NCBI RefSeq assembly: GCF_030411955.1
Contig: NZ_JASNRA010000004.1
Span: 40,095 to 104,094 of the forward strand
Direction of reading: 5' to 3'
DNA: 64,000 nt
Origin: Massilia sp. YIM B02443
Lineage (GTDB): Bacteria > Pseudomonadota > Gammaproteobacteria > Burkholderiales > Burkholderiaceae_D
Shown here: positions 52,332 to 60,966 of the stretch, one piece after another
How the letters are laid out: each line of letters starts with the position of its first letter
Position numbering within the stretch: position 1 is the stretch's first letter
Position numbers and translations under genes: made by a program
Notes under the pieces: generated by a model
Told to the model about the DNA's origin: nothing
The model's database searches: none
The model's input: the letters and a program-made list of their open reading frames with translations, nothing else

Positions 52332-53063
52332 TCAGGCCGCGGCCGCCATCACGGCAGGCTGCCTGCGCCGCGCCAGCCAGGCCAGCGCGCCGAGGCCGGC
52401 GAGTCCGCCCAGCAGCAGCGCCCGCTCGCCCGGTTCGGGCACCAGCGAGATCGAATACAGCTCCATCGCGTCCAATTGCATGTACTGCCCGCCATAGCTG
52501 CCGTCGATGATGCTGCGCCCTTCGAAATCGGGGTCGCCATAGGTCAGCTGCCACGAGATCGCGGTGTCCAGGCGGTCGTTGACCAGCAGGTCGGGACCGG
52601 CGCCGAAGGTTGGACCGTGGTCGGGCGCGTTGTAGGTCTGGCGCAGGCCCTGGCTGGGCAGGATGTGGTCGCTCAGCACCTGGCGGTAGAGCGCCGGATC
52701 GGTGTAGTTGAAGACGAAGGCGGTGCGCTGCCAGTCGAAGCGCGACTCGTGCCAGCCGTCCGTGGACGACCAGCTCAGTGGGTTGTAGCCGCCCACCAGC
52801 CAGCTGCCGCCTTCATTACTGACGCGCATCAGGGTAAACGTGCTGCCGCGCTCGTCGGCCGCCGCGTGGAAGTCGCGCGAATTGTCGCCCTCTTCCCAGG
52901 TGTAGACATTCTGCAGGTAGAGCGGACCGGCCCCGAGCCAGCGTTCGAGCTGGCCGTACAGGATCGGGTCCAGTAGCGGATCTGGCTGGGCTTGCGCCAG
53001 CGCGTGTGGTGTCCAGCCACCAAGGACGGCGGACACGAGGCCTGCCGCGACGATCGGTTTCAT
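52332..53063 (-). CDS. TLDc-domain protein with PEP-CTERM sorting signal
   Basis: Exported protein of 243 aa. The signal peptide is cut probably after ALAQA (about 25). Most of the mature protein (about 30-205) reads as a TLDc domain: YTWEEGDNSRDFHAAADERGSTFTLMRV, GSWLVGGYNPLSWSSTDGWHES, TAFVFNY, then GPTFGAGPDLLVND and FEGRSIIDGSYGGQYMQLDAMELYSI. These are the successive conserved blocks of that family. The PEP-CTERM signal is at 208-243 (VPEPGERALLLGG, then ARRR). TLDc proteins are best known in eukaryotes (oxidation resistance, V-ATPase binding). What the fold does on a bacterial surface is not known to me. ATG at 53063 follows GGGGAC. Confidence 0.85.
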   Translation of the reverse strand: MKPIVAAGLVSAVLGGWTPHALAQAQPDPLLDPILYGQLERWLGAGPLYLQNVYTWEEGDNSRDFHAAADERGSTFTLMRVSNEGGSWLVGGYNPLSWSSTDGWHESRFDWQRTAFVFNYTDPALYRQVLSDHILPSQGLRQTYNAPDHGPTFGAGPDLLVNDRLDTAISWQLTYGDPDFEGRSIIDGSYGGQYMQLDAMELYSISLVPEPGERALLLGGLAGLGALAWLARRRQPAVMAAAA

Positions 53064-53194
53064 GACTGTCCCCTCGCTGGTTCCTCGACGGTGCATTGTA
53101 TGACACGATCGCCCCCTGGTCCGCACGGTTGAAGCCTGTGAAGTGGATACTTACTGCAGGAATTTGCCGCATCAACGCGAGGGCCGCAACAACG

Positions 53195-53219
53195 AAAAAC
53201 GGCCGCTTGCGCGGCCGTT
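53195..53219 (-). terminator. Terminator after the mannose-1-P guanylyltransferase gene
   Basis: On the minus strand a 9-bp stem (AACGGCCGC/GCGGCCGTT) with a GCAA loop is followed by a short T run. It separates the EPS block from the TLDc gene. Confidence 0.82.
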
Positions 53220-53240
53220 GGCGGGAACTTCACGCTGGCA

Positions 53241-54659
53241 TCAAGCCCGCTTGTAGATGTCCTCGAAACGCACGATGTCGTCTTCGCCCAGGTAACTGCC
53301 CGACTGCACCTCGATGATGTGCAGCGGCAGCTTGCCCGGGTTTTCCAGGCGGTGGTTCATGCCGATCGGGATGTAGGTCGACTCGTTCTCGGACAGCAGG
53401 CTGACCTTGTCGCCGCAGGTCACGCGCGCGGTGCCCGACACCACGACCCAGTGCTCGGCGCGGTGATGGTGCATCTGCAGCGACAGCTTCTCGCCCGGCT
53501 TGACCGTGATGCGCTTGACCTGGAAACGGTCGCCCGCATCGATGCCTTCATAGTGGCCCCATGGACGGTACACGCGGGTGTGGTGCAGGTGCTCGGTGCG
53601 CTCCTTCGACTTCAGGTGCTCGACCACCTGCTTGACGCGCTGCACCTGGTTCTTGTGGGTGACCAGCACCGCATCCTGGGTCTCGACCACGACGATGTCT
53701 TCGACGCCGACCACGGCCACGATGCGGCTTTCGGCGCGCACCAGCGAGTTCTTGACGTTGTCGAGATACACGTCGCCGCGGCGGGCGTTGCCGTCGCCGT
53801 CCTTGGCCTGCACTTCCCACAGCGCCGACCACGAACCGACGTCGTTCCAGCCGATATCGGCCGGCACCACGGCGGCGTCGCGGGTGTGTTCCATCACCGC
53901 GTAGTCGATCGAGTCCGACGGGCAAGCCGAGAATGCGGCTTCGTCCAGGCGGCAGAAATCGAGGTCGCGGTAGGCCGCCTGCATGGCCTGGATGGCGGCG
54001 CCGGCGATCGCCGGTGCGTGCTGTTCCAGCTCGGTCAGGTAGCGGCTGGCGTGGAACATGAACATGCCGCTGTTCCAGTAATAGCCGCCTTCGGCCAGGA
54101 AGCCTTCGGCGGTGGCCGCGTCCGGCTTCTCGACGAAGCGGTCGACCTTGTAGCATTCGCCGCACTCGGCCACCTGCTCGCCGCGGCGGATGTAGCCGTA
54201 GCCGGTTTCCGGGGTCTTGGGCACGATGCCGAAGGTGGCCAGCGCGCCCTGCTGCACCAGCCTGGTGGCACGCTCGACCGCTTCGCGGAAGGCCGCGCCG
54301 TTCTCGATCACGTGATCGGCCGGCAGCACCAGCATGATCGCTTCCGGGTCGATCGCCTTCAGGTGGTGGGCGGCTGCCGCCACCGCCGGGGCAGTGTTGC
54401 GGCCGACCGGCTCGAGCAGGATGCCGAGCGGCGTGATGCCGACTTCGCGCAGCTGCTCGGCCACCATGAAGCGGTGGTCGTTACCGCAGACCACCAGGGG
54501 CGCCATCAACCCCGGCCAGCCGGCCACGCGCAAGGCAGTTTCTTGCAGCATGGTTTTGTCGGCAACCAGCGGCAGCAACTGCTTCGGCAAGACAGCGCGC
54601 GACAGCGGCCACAAACGGGTGCCGGCGCCGCCGGAGAGGATGACTGGATAGATCTTCAT
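53241..54659 (-). CDS. manC: Mannose-1-phosphate guanylyltransferase / mannose-6-phosphate isomerase
   Basis: Bifunctional type II enzyme (472 aa) that makes GDP-mannose and also isomerises fructose-6-phosphate. The N-terminal nucleotidyltransferase starts MKIYPVILSGGAGTRLWPLSRAVLPKQLLPL with the pyrophosphorylase motif; KPETGYGYIRRG and FVEKPD follow. The C-terminal cupin domain (350-472) has VYRPWGHYEGID, LSLQMHHHRAEHW (metal histidines) and IPIGMNHRLENPG. It overlaps the upstream pyrophosphorylase by 4 bp. GDP-mannose probably feeds the exopolysaccharide. Confidence 0.95.
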   Translation of the reverse strand: MKIYPVILSGGAGTRLWPLSRAVLPKQLLPLVADKTMLQETALRVAGWPGLMAPLVVCGNDHRFMVAEQLREVGITPLGILLEPVGRNTAPAVAAAAHHLKAIDPEAIMLVLPADHVIENGAAFREAVERATRLVQQGALATFGIVPKTPETGYGYIRRGEQVAECGECYKVDRFVEKPDAATAEGFLAEGGYYWNSGMFMFHASRYLTELEQHAPAIAGAAIQAMQAAYRDLDFCRLDEAAFSACPSDSIDYAVMEHTRDAAVVPADIGWNDVGSWSALWEVQAKDGDGNARRGDVYLDNVKNSLVRAESRIVAVVGVEDIVVVETQDAVLVTHKNQVQRVKQVVEHLKSKERTEHLHHTRVYRPWGHYEGIDAGDRFQVKRITVKPGEKLSLQMHHHRAEHWVVVSGTARVTCGDKVSLLSENESTYIPIGMNHRLENPGKLPLHIIEVQSGSYLGEDDIVRFEDIYKRA

Positions 54660-55828
54660 GCGCTGACTTTCTCTTTCACTAGCTCGTTATTATTCTCGAC
54701 CGAAGCGGCCTTGCGGCGCGAACGGCGACGGTCGCGCGCGTTGAGCCACTCTTCGGAAGAGTACTCGGACGCGTGCTTCATTTCGCCTTTACGGTCGACA
54801 CTATATTCCTTAAAGACAATCATTTCATTTAATGTTACATCGTGCAACACCCGCGTGTACTCGAACAGCACGCTGCGCACGATCTCGGCGCCTTCGCAGA
54901 TGTGGCTGCCGTGGCCGATCCAGGTCGGGCCGACGATGCGGGCGCCGGCTTCGATCTTGACGTTGGAGCCGATGTACACCGGGCCTTCGATGGTCGTGCC
55001 TTCCCAGTCGATGCTGGTGTTCAGGCCGACCCACACGCCCGGCTTGATCTGGGTGCCCGGCACGTCCATGTGGCTGACTTCGCCCATCAGCACGTCTTGC
55101 AGCACTTCCCAGTAGTCGCTCATGGTGCCGATGTCGAGCCAGTTGAACGGCCGGCCCTGGGCGTAGAACGGCAGGCCGCGCTCGGCCAGCAGCGGGAACA
55201 GGTCGGAACCGATGTCGAACACCTGGCCCGGCGGGATCAGGTCGATGACTTCCGGCTCGAAGATGTAGATGCCGGTGGAAATGAAGTTGGACTTGGCTTC
55301 TTCCTGGCTCGGCTTTTCCTGGAATTCGGTGATGCGGCCCTGCTCGTCGGTGACGACCACGCCGTACGACGAGACCTTATCCCATGGCACTTCCTTGGTG
55401 ATGACGGTGGCCATGGCGCCGGTGCGGCGGTGTTCCAGCAGCGCTGCCTTCAGATCCAGGTCGATCAGGGCGTCGCCGCACAGCACCACGGTGGTGTCGT
55501 CGAAGAAGCCGCCGAATTCCTGGATCTTCTTCATGCCGCCGGCCGAACCGATCGGCTCGGGCACGATTTCGCCGTCGTCCTTGGTATAGCCTTCGAACGA
55601 GTAGCCGATCTGGACGCCGAACTGCTCGCCTTCACCGAAGTATTCCTCGATCTTTTCGTGCAGCCAGCTGACGTTGACCATGATTTCGGACACGCCGTGC
55701 TTCTTGAGGTGTTCGACCAGGTAGGCCATCACGGGTTTGCCCAGCAGCGGGATCATGGGTTTTGGCAGGTCATAGGTCAACGGACGGACGCGTGTGCCCT
55801 TGCCTGCAGCGAGAATCATGGCTTTCAT
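54656..55828 (-). CDS. NDP-sugar pyrophosphorylase with left-handed beta-helix and basic tail
   Basis: Sugar nucleotidyltransferase of 390 aa. The N-terminal transferase starts MKAMILAAGKGTRVRPLTYDLPKPMIPLLGKP (nucleotide-binding motif) and contains LCGDALIDLDL and QEKPSQEEAKS. Hexapeptide-repeat segments (about 260-330: IEGPVYIGSNVKIEAGARIVGPTWIGHGSHI) follow. An unusual tail (about 345-390) contains DRRRSRRKAAS. The specificity (glucose-, mannose- or GlcNAc-1-P) cannot be fixed by eye. ATG at 55828 follows AAGGA. The longer upstream frame overlaps galE and is rejected. Confidence 0.9.
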   Translation of the reverse strand: MKAMILAAGKGTRVRPLTYDLPKPMIPLLGKPVMAYLVEHLKKHGVSEIMVNVSWLHEKIEEYFGEGEQFGVQIGYSFEGYTKDDGEIVPEPIGSAGGMKKIQEFGGFFDDTTVVLCGDALIDLDLKAALLEHRRTGAMATVITKEVPWDKVSSYGVVVTDEQGRITEFQEKPSQEEAKSNFISTGIYIFEPEVIDLIPPGQVFDIGSDLFPLLAERGLPFYAQGRPFNWLDIGTMSDYWEVLQDVLMGEVSHMDVPGTQIKPGVWVGLNTSIDWEGTTIEGPVYIGSNVKIEAGARIVGPTWIGHGSHICEGAEIVRSVLFEYTRVLHDVTLNEMIVFKEYSVDRKGEMKHASEYSSEEWLNARDRRRSRRKAASVENNNELVKEKVSA

Positions 55829-55844
55829 TAGACTATCCTTTGGG

Positions 55845-56843
55845 TTATTTGGCTGTGGTTTGGTAGCGCCATACGTCGGCGCACATTTGAGCGACATCAC
55901 GCTGGGCAGACCAGCCCAGTTCCGTGGTGGCCTTGGCCGGATCGGCGTAGCACTTGGCCACGTCGCCGGGGCGGCGCTCGACGATCTGGTAGGCGATCTT
56001 CTTGCCGCTGGCTTGTTCGAAAGCGCGCACCATTTCCAGCACGCTGTTGCCACGGCCAGTGCCGAGGTTGTAGGTGACGATGCCCGGTTCTTTCTGCAGG
56101 CGGTCGAGGGTCTTGACGTGGCCGATCGCCAGGTCGACCACGTGGATGTAGTCGCGCAGGCCGGTGCCGTCCGGGGTGTCGTAGTCGCCGCCGAACACGG
56201 ACAGCTTGTCGCGCTGGCCGTTGGCGACCTGGGCGATGTAGGGCACCAGGTTGTTGGGGATGCCGCTCGGCTCTTCGCCGATCAGGCCGCTCTCGTGGGC
56301 GCCGACCGGATTGAAGTAGCGCAGCAGCGCGATGCGCCAGTCGGGCTCGGCCTTGGCCAGGTCGCGCAGGATGTCTTCGATCATCAGCTTGCTGCGGCCG
56401 TAGGGATTGGTCGCGGCAAGCGGGAAGTCTTCGCGGATCGGCACCGAGGCCGGGTCGCCGTACACGGTGGCCGAGGACGAGAACACCAGCGATTTGCAGC
56501 CGAACTTGGCCATCGTTTCAAACAGCACCACGCTGCCCGAGACGTTGTTGTCGTAGTAGCGCAGCGGCTGGGCCACCGATTCGCCCACCGCCTTCAGCCC
56601 GGCGAAGTGGATCACCGCCTCGGGCTTGTGCTCGGCGAACGCGGCTTCCATCGCGGCGCGGTCGCGGATGTCGGCTTCGACAAAGGCGAAGCCCTTGCCG
56701 GTGATCTGCTTGACGCGGTCGCACACCGACTGTTGGGCGTTGGACAGGTTATCGACCACGACCACGTCGTGCCCGGCGTTCTGCAGTTCGACGACGGTAT
56801 GCGAGCCGATGTAACCCACTCCGCCAGTAACCAGAATCTTCAT
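55845..56843 (-). CDS. galE: UDP-glucose 4-epimerase
   Basis: Short-chain dehydrogenase-type epimerase (332 aa) interconverting UDP-glucose and UDP-galactose. Visible features are the NAD motif GGVGYIGSHT, the Ser of the catalytic triad in SSSATVYG, the YxxxK motif (YGRSK), and FNPVGAHESGLIGE. It supplies UDP-hexoses to the EPS block. It is followed by the pyrophosphorylase gene after 16 bp. Confidence 0.95.
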   Translation of the reverse strand: MKILVTGGVGYIGSHTVVELQNAGHDVVVVDNLSNAQQSVCDRVKQITGKGFAFVEADIRDRAAMEAAFAEHKPEAVIHFAGLKAVGESVAQPLRYYDNNVSGSVVLFETMAKFGCKSLVFSSSATVYGDPASVPIREDFPLAATNPYGRSKLMIEDILRDLAKAEPDWRIALLRYFNPVGAHESGLIGEEPSGIPNNLVPYIAQVANGQRDKLSVFGGDYDTPDGTGLRDYIHVVDLAIGHVKTLDRLQKEPGIVTYNLGTGRGNSVLEMVRAFEQASGKKIAYQIVERRPGDVAKCYADPAKATTELGWSAQRDVAQMCADVWRYQTTAK

Positions 56844-57017
56844 GTCTTACGCTCTCTGAATGTTGATGTTGACGAGGCCGCTCCTGGCCGATCCGGCGCG
56901 CCTTGCGTCGCGTCGGCCCGGCGGCCATGCTGTTCATGCCTGCATTTTTTTTGTTATGAGGCGGCTTCTGCGGCCACCGTGATCCCTGTGTTTATCCTTG
57001 TCGTACCTGGTCCTGCT

Positions 57018-57764
57018 TCACGTCCTGCCCCGCGCCGCTTCCTTGATCAACAGCCACAGAAACACCATGTCGTCGATGAAGTAACGCCGGAACATGCGGC
57101 GCGGCTCCTGCAGGAAGCGCCAGAACCATTCCAGTCCGGCGCGCTGCATCCACCCTGGTGCGCGCCGCACGCGGCCGCTGGCGACGTCGAAAGTGCCACC
57201 CACGCCCATCGCAAACGGCACCCGCATCGCGGCCTGGTACTTTCCTAAAAACTGTTCCTTCTTCGGCGAAGAGATCGCCACGAACAACAGGTCGGCGCCG
57301 CTCTCGGCGATCACCCGCGCCACCGCCGCTTCTTCCTGCTCGCCCTGCCAGTAGCCGTCGCGCCAGCCGGCCAGCTGCAGGCCGGGATAGCGCTCGCGGT
57401 AGATCGCCGCCACCGTCCCCACCACCGCGTCCTGCGCCCCGAGCAGAAACACGCGCCAGCCGCGCTCGCCCGCGCGCCGCATCAGCGCCTCGAACAGGTC
57501 GATCCCGGCCACCCTTTCCTTGAGCGGCCTGCCCAGCAGGCGCGAGGCCCACACCACCGGCATGCCGTCGGCGCTGACCAGGTCGCATGCATTGACGATG
57601 CGGCGCAGGGCCGGATCGCGGCTGGCCTTGACCAGCTTGTCCACGTTCACCACCACGTGCTGGTGCGGGCGCCCGGAGCGGATGAACTCCTCGACCCGGG
57701 CCAGGGTCTCCTCCATCGACAGGTTGTCGATCCCGCAGCCCATCATGGTGATGCGCTGGTTCAT
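57018..57764 (-). CDS. WecG/TagA/CpsF-family glycosyltransferase
   Basis: GT26-type glycosyltransferase of 248 aa, probably adding N-acetylmannosaminyl or a related residue to a lipid-linked acceptor. Family segments: QHVVVNVDKLVKASRDPALRRIVNACDLVSADGMPVVWASRLLG, GWRVFLLGAQ and VAISSPKKEQFLGKYQ, then GVGGTFDVASGRVRRAPGWMQRAGLEWFWRFLQEPRR. It lies 9 bp after the UDP-GlcNAc 2-epimerase gene, which makes UDP-ManNAc, the natural donor, so the pair makes biochemical sense. Confidence 0.92.
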   Translation of the reverse strand: MNQRITMMGCGIDNLSMEETLARVEEFIRSGRPHQHVVVNVDKLVKASRDPALRRIVNACDLVSADGMPVVWASRLLGRPLKERVAGIDLFEALMRRAGERGWRVFLLGAQDAVVGTVAAIYRERYPGLQLAGWRDGYWQGEQEEAAVARVIAESGADLLFVAISSPKKEQFLGKYQAAMRVPFAMGVGGTFDVASGRVRRAPGWMQRAGLEWFWRFLQEPRRMFRRYFIDDMVFLWLLIKEAARGRT

Positions 57765-57773
57765 GTGGTTTCC

Positions 57774-58895
57774 TTATGCGGCCTTCGCGACCGGCTTGGC
57801 CAGCTCGTTTGCCAGGATCGCGACGATGCGCTCGGCCGCCTTGCCGTCCCACAGATGCGGACGGCGGCCCTGCTTGCCCTGGCCAGCCAGGACCTTGCGC
57901 GCTTCGCGCAGGATTGCCGCAGGGTCGGTGCCGGCCAGCACATTCGAGCCTTCGTCGACCGTGACCGGACGCTCGGTGTTCTCGCGGATCGTCACGCACG
58001 GCACGCCCAGCGCGGTGGTTTCTTCCTGCAGGCCGCCACTGTCGGTCAGCACCACTGCCGCGTCCTTCCACAGGTTGAGGAAGGCCATATAGGCCTGCGG
58101 CCCGGCCAGGGTGATGTTCGGGCCCAGGTCGATGCCGAACTTTTCCAGGTTGGCGCGGGTGCGCGGGTGCACCGGGAAGATCAGCGGCAACTCGCCCGAA
58201 ATTTCCTTCAGTGCGCCGGCAATGCGGGTAAAGGTGGCGGCATCGTCGACGTTGCTCGGACGGTGCAGCGTCACCACGCCGTAGCGTCCGCCGGCCTGGG
58301 CTGCCTTGAAGGCGGCGGTCTCGAAGCCGGAGGTGTCGGCGCGGGTCAATTTATCGGCCTGGTACAGCACGTTGTCGACCATCACGTGGCCGACGTAATG
58401 CACGGCGGACTCGGCCTTGCCCTCGCGCCGCAGGTGTTCCACCGCCGACGGTTCGGTGACGAAGAACCAGTCGGTGATGGCGTCGGTCACCAGGCGGTTG
58501 ATTTCTTCCGGCATCGCCATGTCGCCGCTGCGCAGGCCGGCCTCGACGTGGGCCACCGGGATGTTCAGTTTCTTGGCCACGATCGAGCAGGCCAGCGTGG
58601 AATTGACGTCGCCCACCACCAGCACGGCGGCCGGCGGCTCGGCGACGCACAGTTCCTCGAAAGCCACCATGATCTTGGCGGTCTGCTGGGCATGGCTGCC
58701 GCCGCCAGCCGCCATGAAGACGTCCGGTTGCGGGATGCCCAGTTCTTCGAAGAACACGTCATTCATCTCGCGGTCATAGTGCTGGCCGGTGTGGATGATC
58801 TTGAAGCGCAGCAGCTCCTGTTGTCCCAGGGCGCGCACGATCGGCGCAATCTTCATGAAGTTGGGACGGGCGCCGGCGACGAGGTAAATCAGCAT
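57774..58895 (-). CDS. wecB: UDP-N-acetylglucosamine 2-epimerase, non-hydrolysing
   Basis: Produces UDP-ManNAc from UDP-GlcNAc (373 aa). Visible features: the N-terminus (MLIYLVAGARPNFMKIAPIVRAL), HTGQHYDREMNDVFFEELGIP, VVGDVNSTLACSIVAKKLNIPVAHVEAGLRSGDMAMPEEINR with the catalytic acidic residues, HPRTRANLEKFG, and SDSGGLQEETTALGVP. It is co-directional with the WecG-like gene downstream and the heparinase-like gene upstream. Confidence 0.95.
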   Translation of the reverse strand: MLIYLVAGARPNFMKIAPIVRALGQQELLRFKIIHTGQHYDREMNDVFFEELGIPQPDVFMAAGGGSHAQQTAKIMVAFEELCVAEPPAAVLVVGDVNSTLACSIVAKKLNIPVAHVEAGLRSGDMAMPEEINRLVTDAITDWFFVTEPSAVEHLRREGKAESAVHYVGHVMVDNVLYQADKLTRADTSGFETAAFKAAQAGGRYGVVTLHRPSNVDDAATFTRIAGALKEISGELPLIFPVHPRTRANLEKFGIDLGPNITLAGPQAYMAFLNLWKDAAVVLTDSGGLQEETTALGVPCVTIRENTERPVTVDEGSNVLAGTDPAAILREARKVLAGQGKQGRRPHLWDGKAAERIVAILANELAKPVAKAA

Positions 58896-58926
58896 GGAGG
58901 ACTTTCCCTTTGATAATTTTTTGTTA

Positions 58927-60966
58927 TTAAATAAACGTTATTGTAATCCGGCATTCGATGGGGACGGCGGACGATACGGAAGTGATACGTAATACCTCGC
59001 AGGGCTGCTTCGATTCGTAGGCACGCGAAACCCAGCCGAGGGGCGGATTCTCGGCCCCGCGCACCAGTTCCAGCTGCAAATCCGCGCCGCTGGCCTGCAG
59101 CTGCAGCACGAAGCGCTGGCCGCGTACCGACAGCCCCTGGCTCGACAGGCGCACGTCGAGTTCGGGCGCGAAGTGCCAGAACTGCTCGACCTTGTGCTGC
59201 TTGCGTGCCGAGATCTCGTCGCGCACGACCAGGGTATTGGTGGCGCCGTCGAAACGCACGCCGCGCACGTGGCGCACCGGGTCCGGCAGGCGCCCATAGC
59301 CGTCGTGCGAGCCGCGGAAGTCGAATTCGTGGCTGGAGGCCGGCATCCGCTCGATGCTGGCGCGCGCCTTGCGCAGCCACATGAAGCGTCCACCCGACAC
59401 CGACTGGTCGAGGCCGTCGATGCGCACGGTGTTGTGGGCGGAGGTGCCGCGGAAATAGTCACGCCACTTGCGCTGCTGCCAGTAGGAATAGGTGCCGGGG
59501 TCGATCAGACACTGTTCGCCGGCGATGGAAAGGGTCAACGCCAGCGCGTCGGCGTGGCCGTGGGCGGCGATGCCGAGGTAGCCGAGCGGGCCGCAATCGA
59601 GCATGCCCTTGATCTCGTTCCGCTCCCCGAAATGGTTGCCGAACAGGAAGTAGCCGCCGTCCGGAAAGGCCCAGCCGGTCTCGATCTCGTGCGGATCGGC
59701 GTCCGGCCGCCCGCCCGGCAGCGCGTGCAGCAGCCAGCGCACGCCGGGATGGTTGTCGGGCTGGCCGCCGAACACGGTGTCGCCCAGCGCCAGCAGCTTG
59801 GCGGCGCGCTCGCCCAGGTGGGCGCTGCTGTTCTCACTGCTGCGCGCGCTCAGGCGGAACACGCAGCCGTCGTCGGCGTCGCCCACGGTCGGCAGGTTGC
59901 CGCCGGCGTCGCGCGCCGAGCGCAGGAAGCGCAGCGCGCGCTGCAGCACGGCCCAGTAGGCGCGCGAAAACGGCTTGCTGCGCGGTCCGGCGCGGCGCTC
60001 GCCGCGCGGACCGCCGCCGGCCTGGCCGGCCGCTTCGCCGAGCAGGCCGGCGAAGAACAGGAATTCGCACGAGAACAGGTGGTAGCCGAAGGCCTGCTCG
60101 CGGTTGACGCCGTCGCGCGAGAACTGGGCCTGGGCTTCCTGCTCCAGCTCGCGCTGGGCCAGGGTCTGCCAGTCGCCGGACTCCTTCCAGCACGGCCAGG
60201 TGACCGCGCCCACGTACAGGCCCGACAGTTCGCCGATCAGGTGGTTGTTGGCCGAGGAATGGCGCGACAGGTGGCGCGCGACCGTGCGGCAATGGGCATG
60301 GATGCTGTCCAGCCAGTCGGCGCGCAGCCTGCTGCCGGCCTCGCCGCTGAACAGGGCGCTGTTCTCGCCACCGGTCAATTGCCAGATCAAGCTCCAGTTG
60401 ACCAGGCGGATGCCCAGTTCGAGCGGGCTGGTCCAGTTGGGACCGGTCAGCGGCGGGCAGGCGTCGAGCCAGCTGCGCAGGTTCTGCTCGAGCGCGTGCA
60501 GCCAGCGCACGTCCTGCGTCGCGGCCCAGGCCTGGGCCAGGCGCACCAGGTGCAGGTGGCGGTTCAGTTCCCACACGTGCTTGATGTCGCCCACCAGCTC
60601 GCGGTCGGCGACGTCGATGTCGCCGTAATAGATCGATGGCCCGGTGACGCCGGTCTCGGGGTCGCGGTTCCAGGCGGTGGGCACGCCGACGTCGAAGCGG
60701 CGCTCGGCGAACAGCACCACGTGGCCGGCGCAGATGTGCTCGGCATCCAGCAGCAGCGCCTCGAGCTCGGCGGGGTCGAGCGCCGGCGCGCCGTGCACAC
60801 CCAGCGTCAATGCGCGCGGCAATGGCGCCGGGGCGCGGCCGGCGCGCCCTGCCATGCGGCGGCCCATCCGGACCGCCGCCGCCTGCCGCACGCGGTAACC
60901 CAGTTCCGCGACCGACATGCAGCGCAGCCGGTTGACCAGCCACACCATGCGTACTGTTGCGCTCAT
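58927..60966 (-). CDS. Heparinase II/III (alginate lyase)-family protein
   Basis: A 679-aa protein with the two-part polysaccharide lyase layout. An alpha/alpha helical domain (about 60-345) contains NRHLHLVRLAQAWAATQD, FSGEAGSRLRADWLDSIHAH and RHSSANNHLIGELSGLY. A C-terminal beta-domain holds the heparinase II/III hallmark HGHADALALTLSIAGEQCLIDPGTYSYW. No signal peptide is evident. Proteins of this kind are common in EPS loci and may trim or modify the polymer; whether this one is catalytic is not shown. ATG at 60966 overlaps the upstream glycosyltransferase stop by 4 bp. Confidence 0.87.
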   Translation of the reverse strand: MSATVRMVWLVNRLRCMSVAELGYRVRQAAAVRMGRRMAGRAGRAPAPLPRALTLGVHGAPALDPAELEALLLDAEHICAGHVVLFAERRFDVGVPTAWNRDPETGVTGPSIYYGDIDVADRELVGDIKHVWELNRHLHLVRLAQAWAATQDVRWLHALEQNLRSWLDACPPLTGPNWTSPLELGIRLVNWSLIWQLTGGENSALFSGEAGSRLRADWLDSIHAHCRTVARHLSRHSSANNHLIGELSGLYVGAVTWPCWKESGDWQTLAQRELEQEAQAQFSRDGVNREQAFGYHLFSCEFLFFAGLLGEAAGQAGGGPRGERRAGPRSKPFSRAYWAVLQRALRFLRSARDAGGNLPTVGDADDGCVFRLSARSSENSSAHLGERAAKLLALGDTVFGGQPDNHPGVRWLLHALPGGRPDADPHEIETGWAFPDGGYFLFGNHFGERNEIKGMLDCGPLGYLGIAAHGHADALALTLSIAGEQCLIDPGTYSYWQQRKWRDYFRGTSAHNTVRIDGLDQSVSGGRFMWLRKARASIERMPASSHEFDFRGSHDGYGRLPDPVRHVRGVRFDGATNTLVVRDEISARKQHKVEQFWHFAPELDVRLSSQGLSVRGQRFVLQLQASGADLQLELVRGAENPPLGWVSRAYESKQPCEVLRITSVSSAVPIECRITITFI

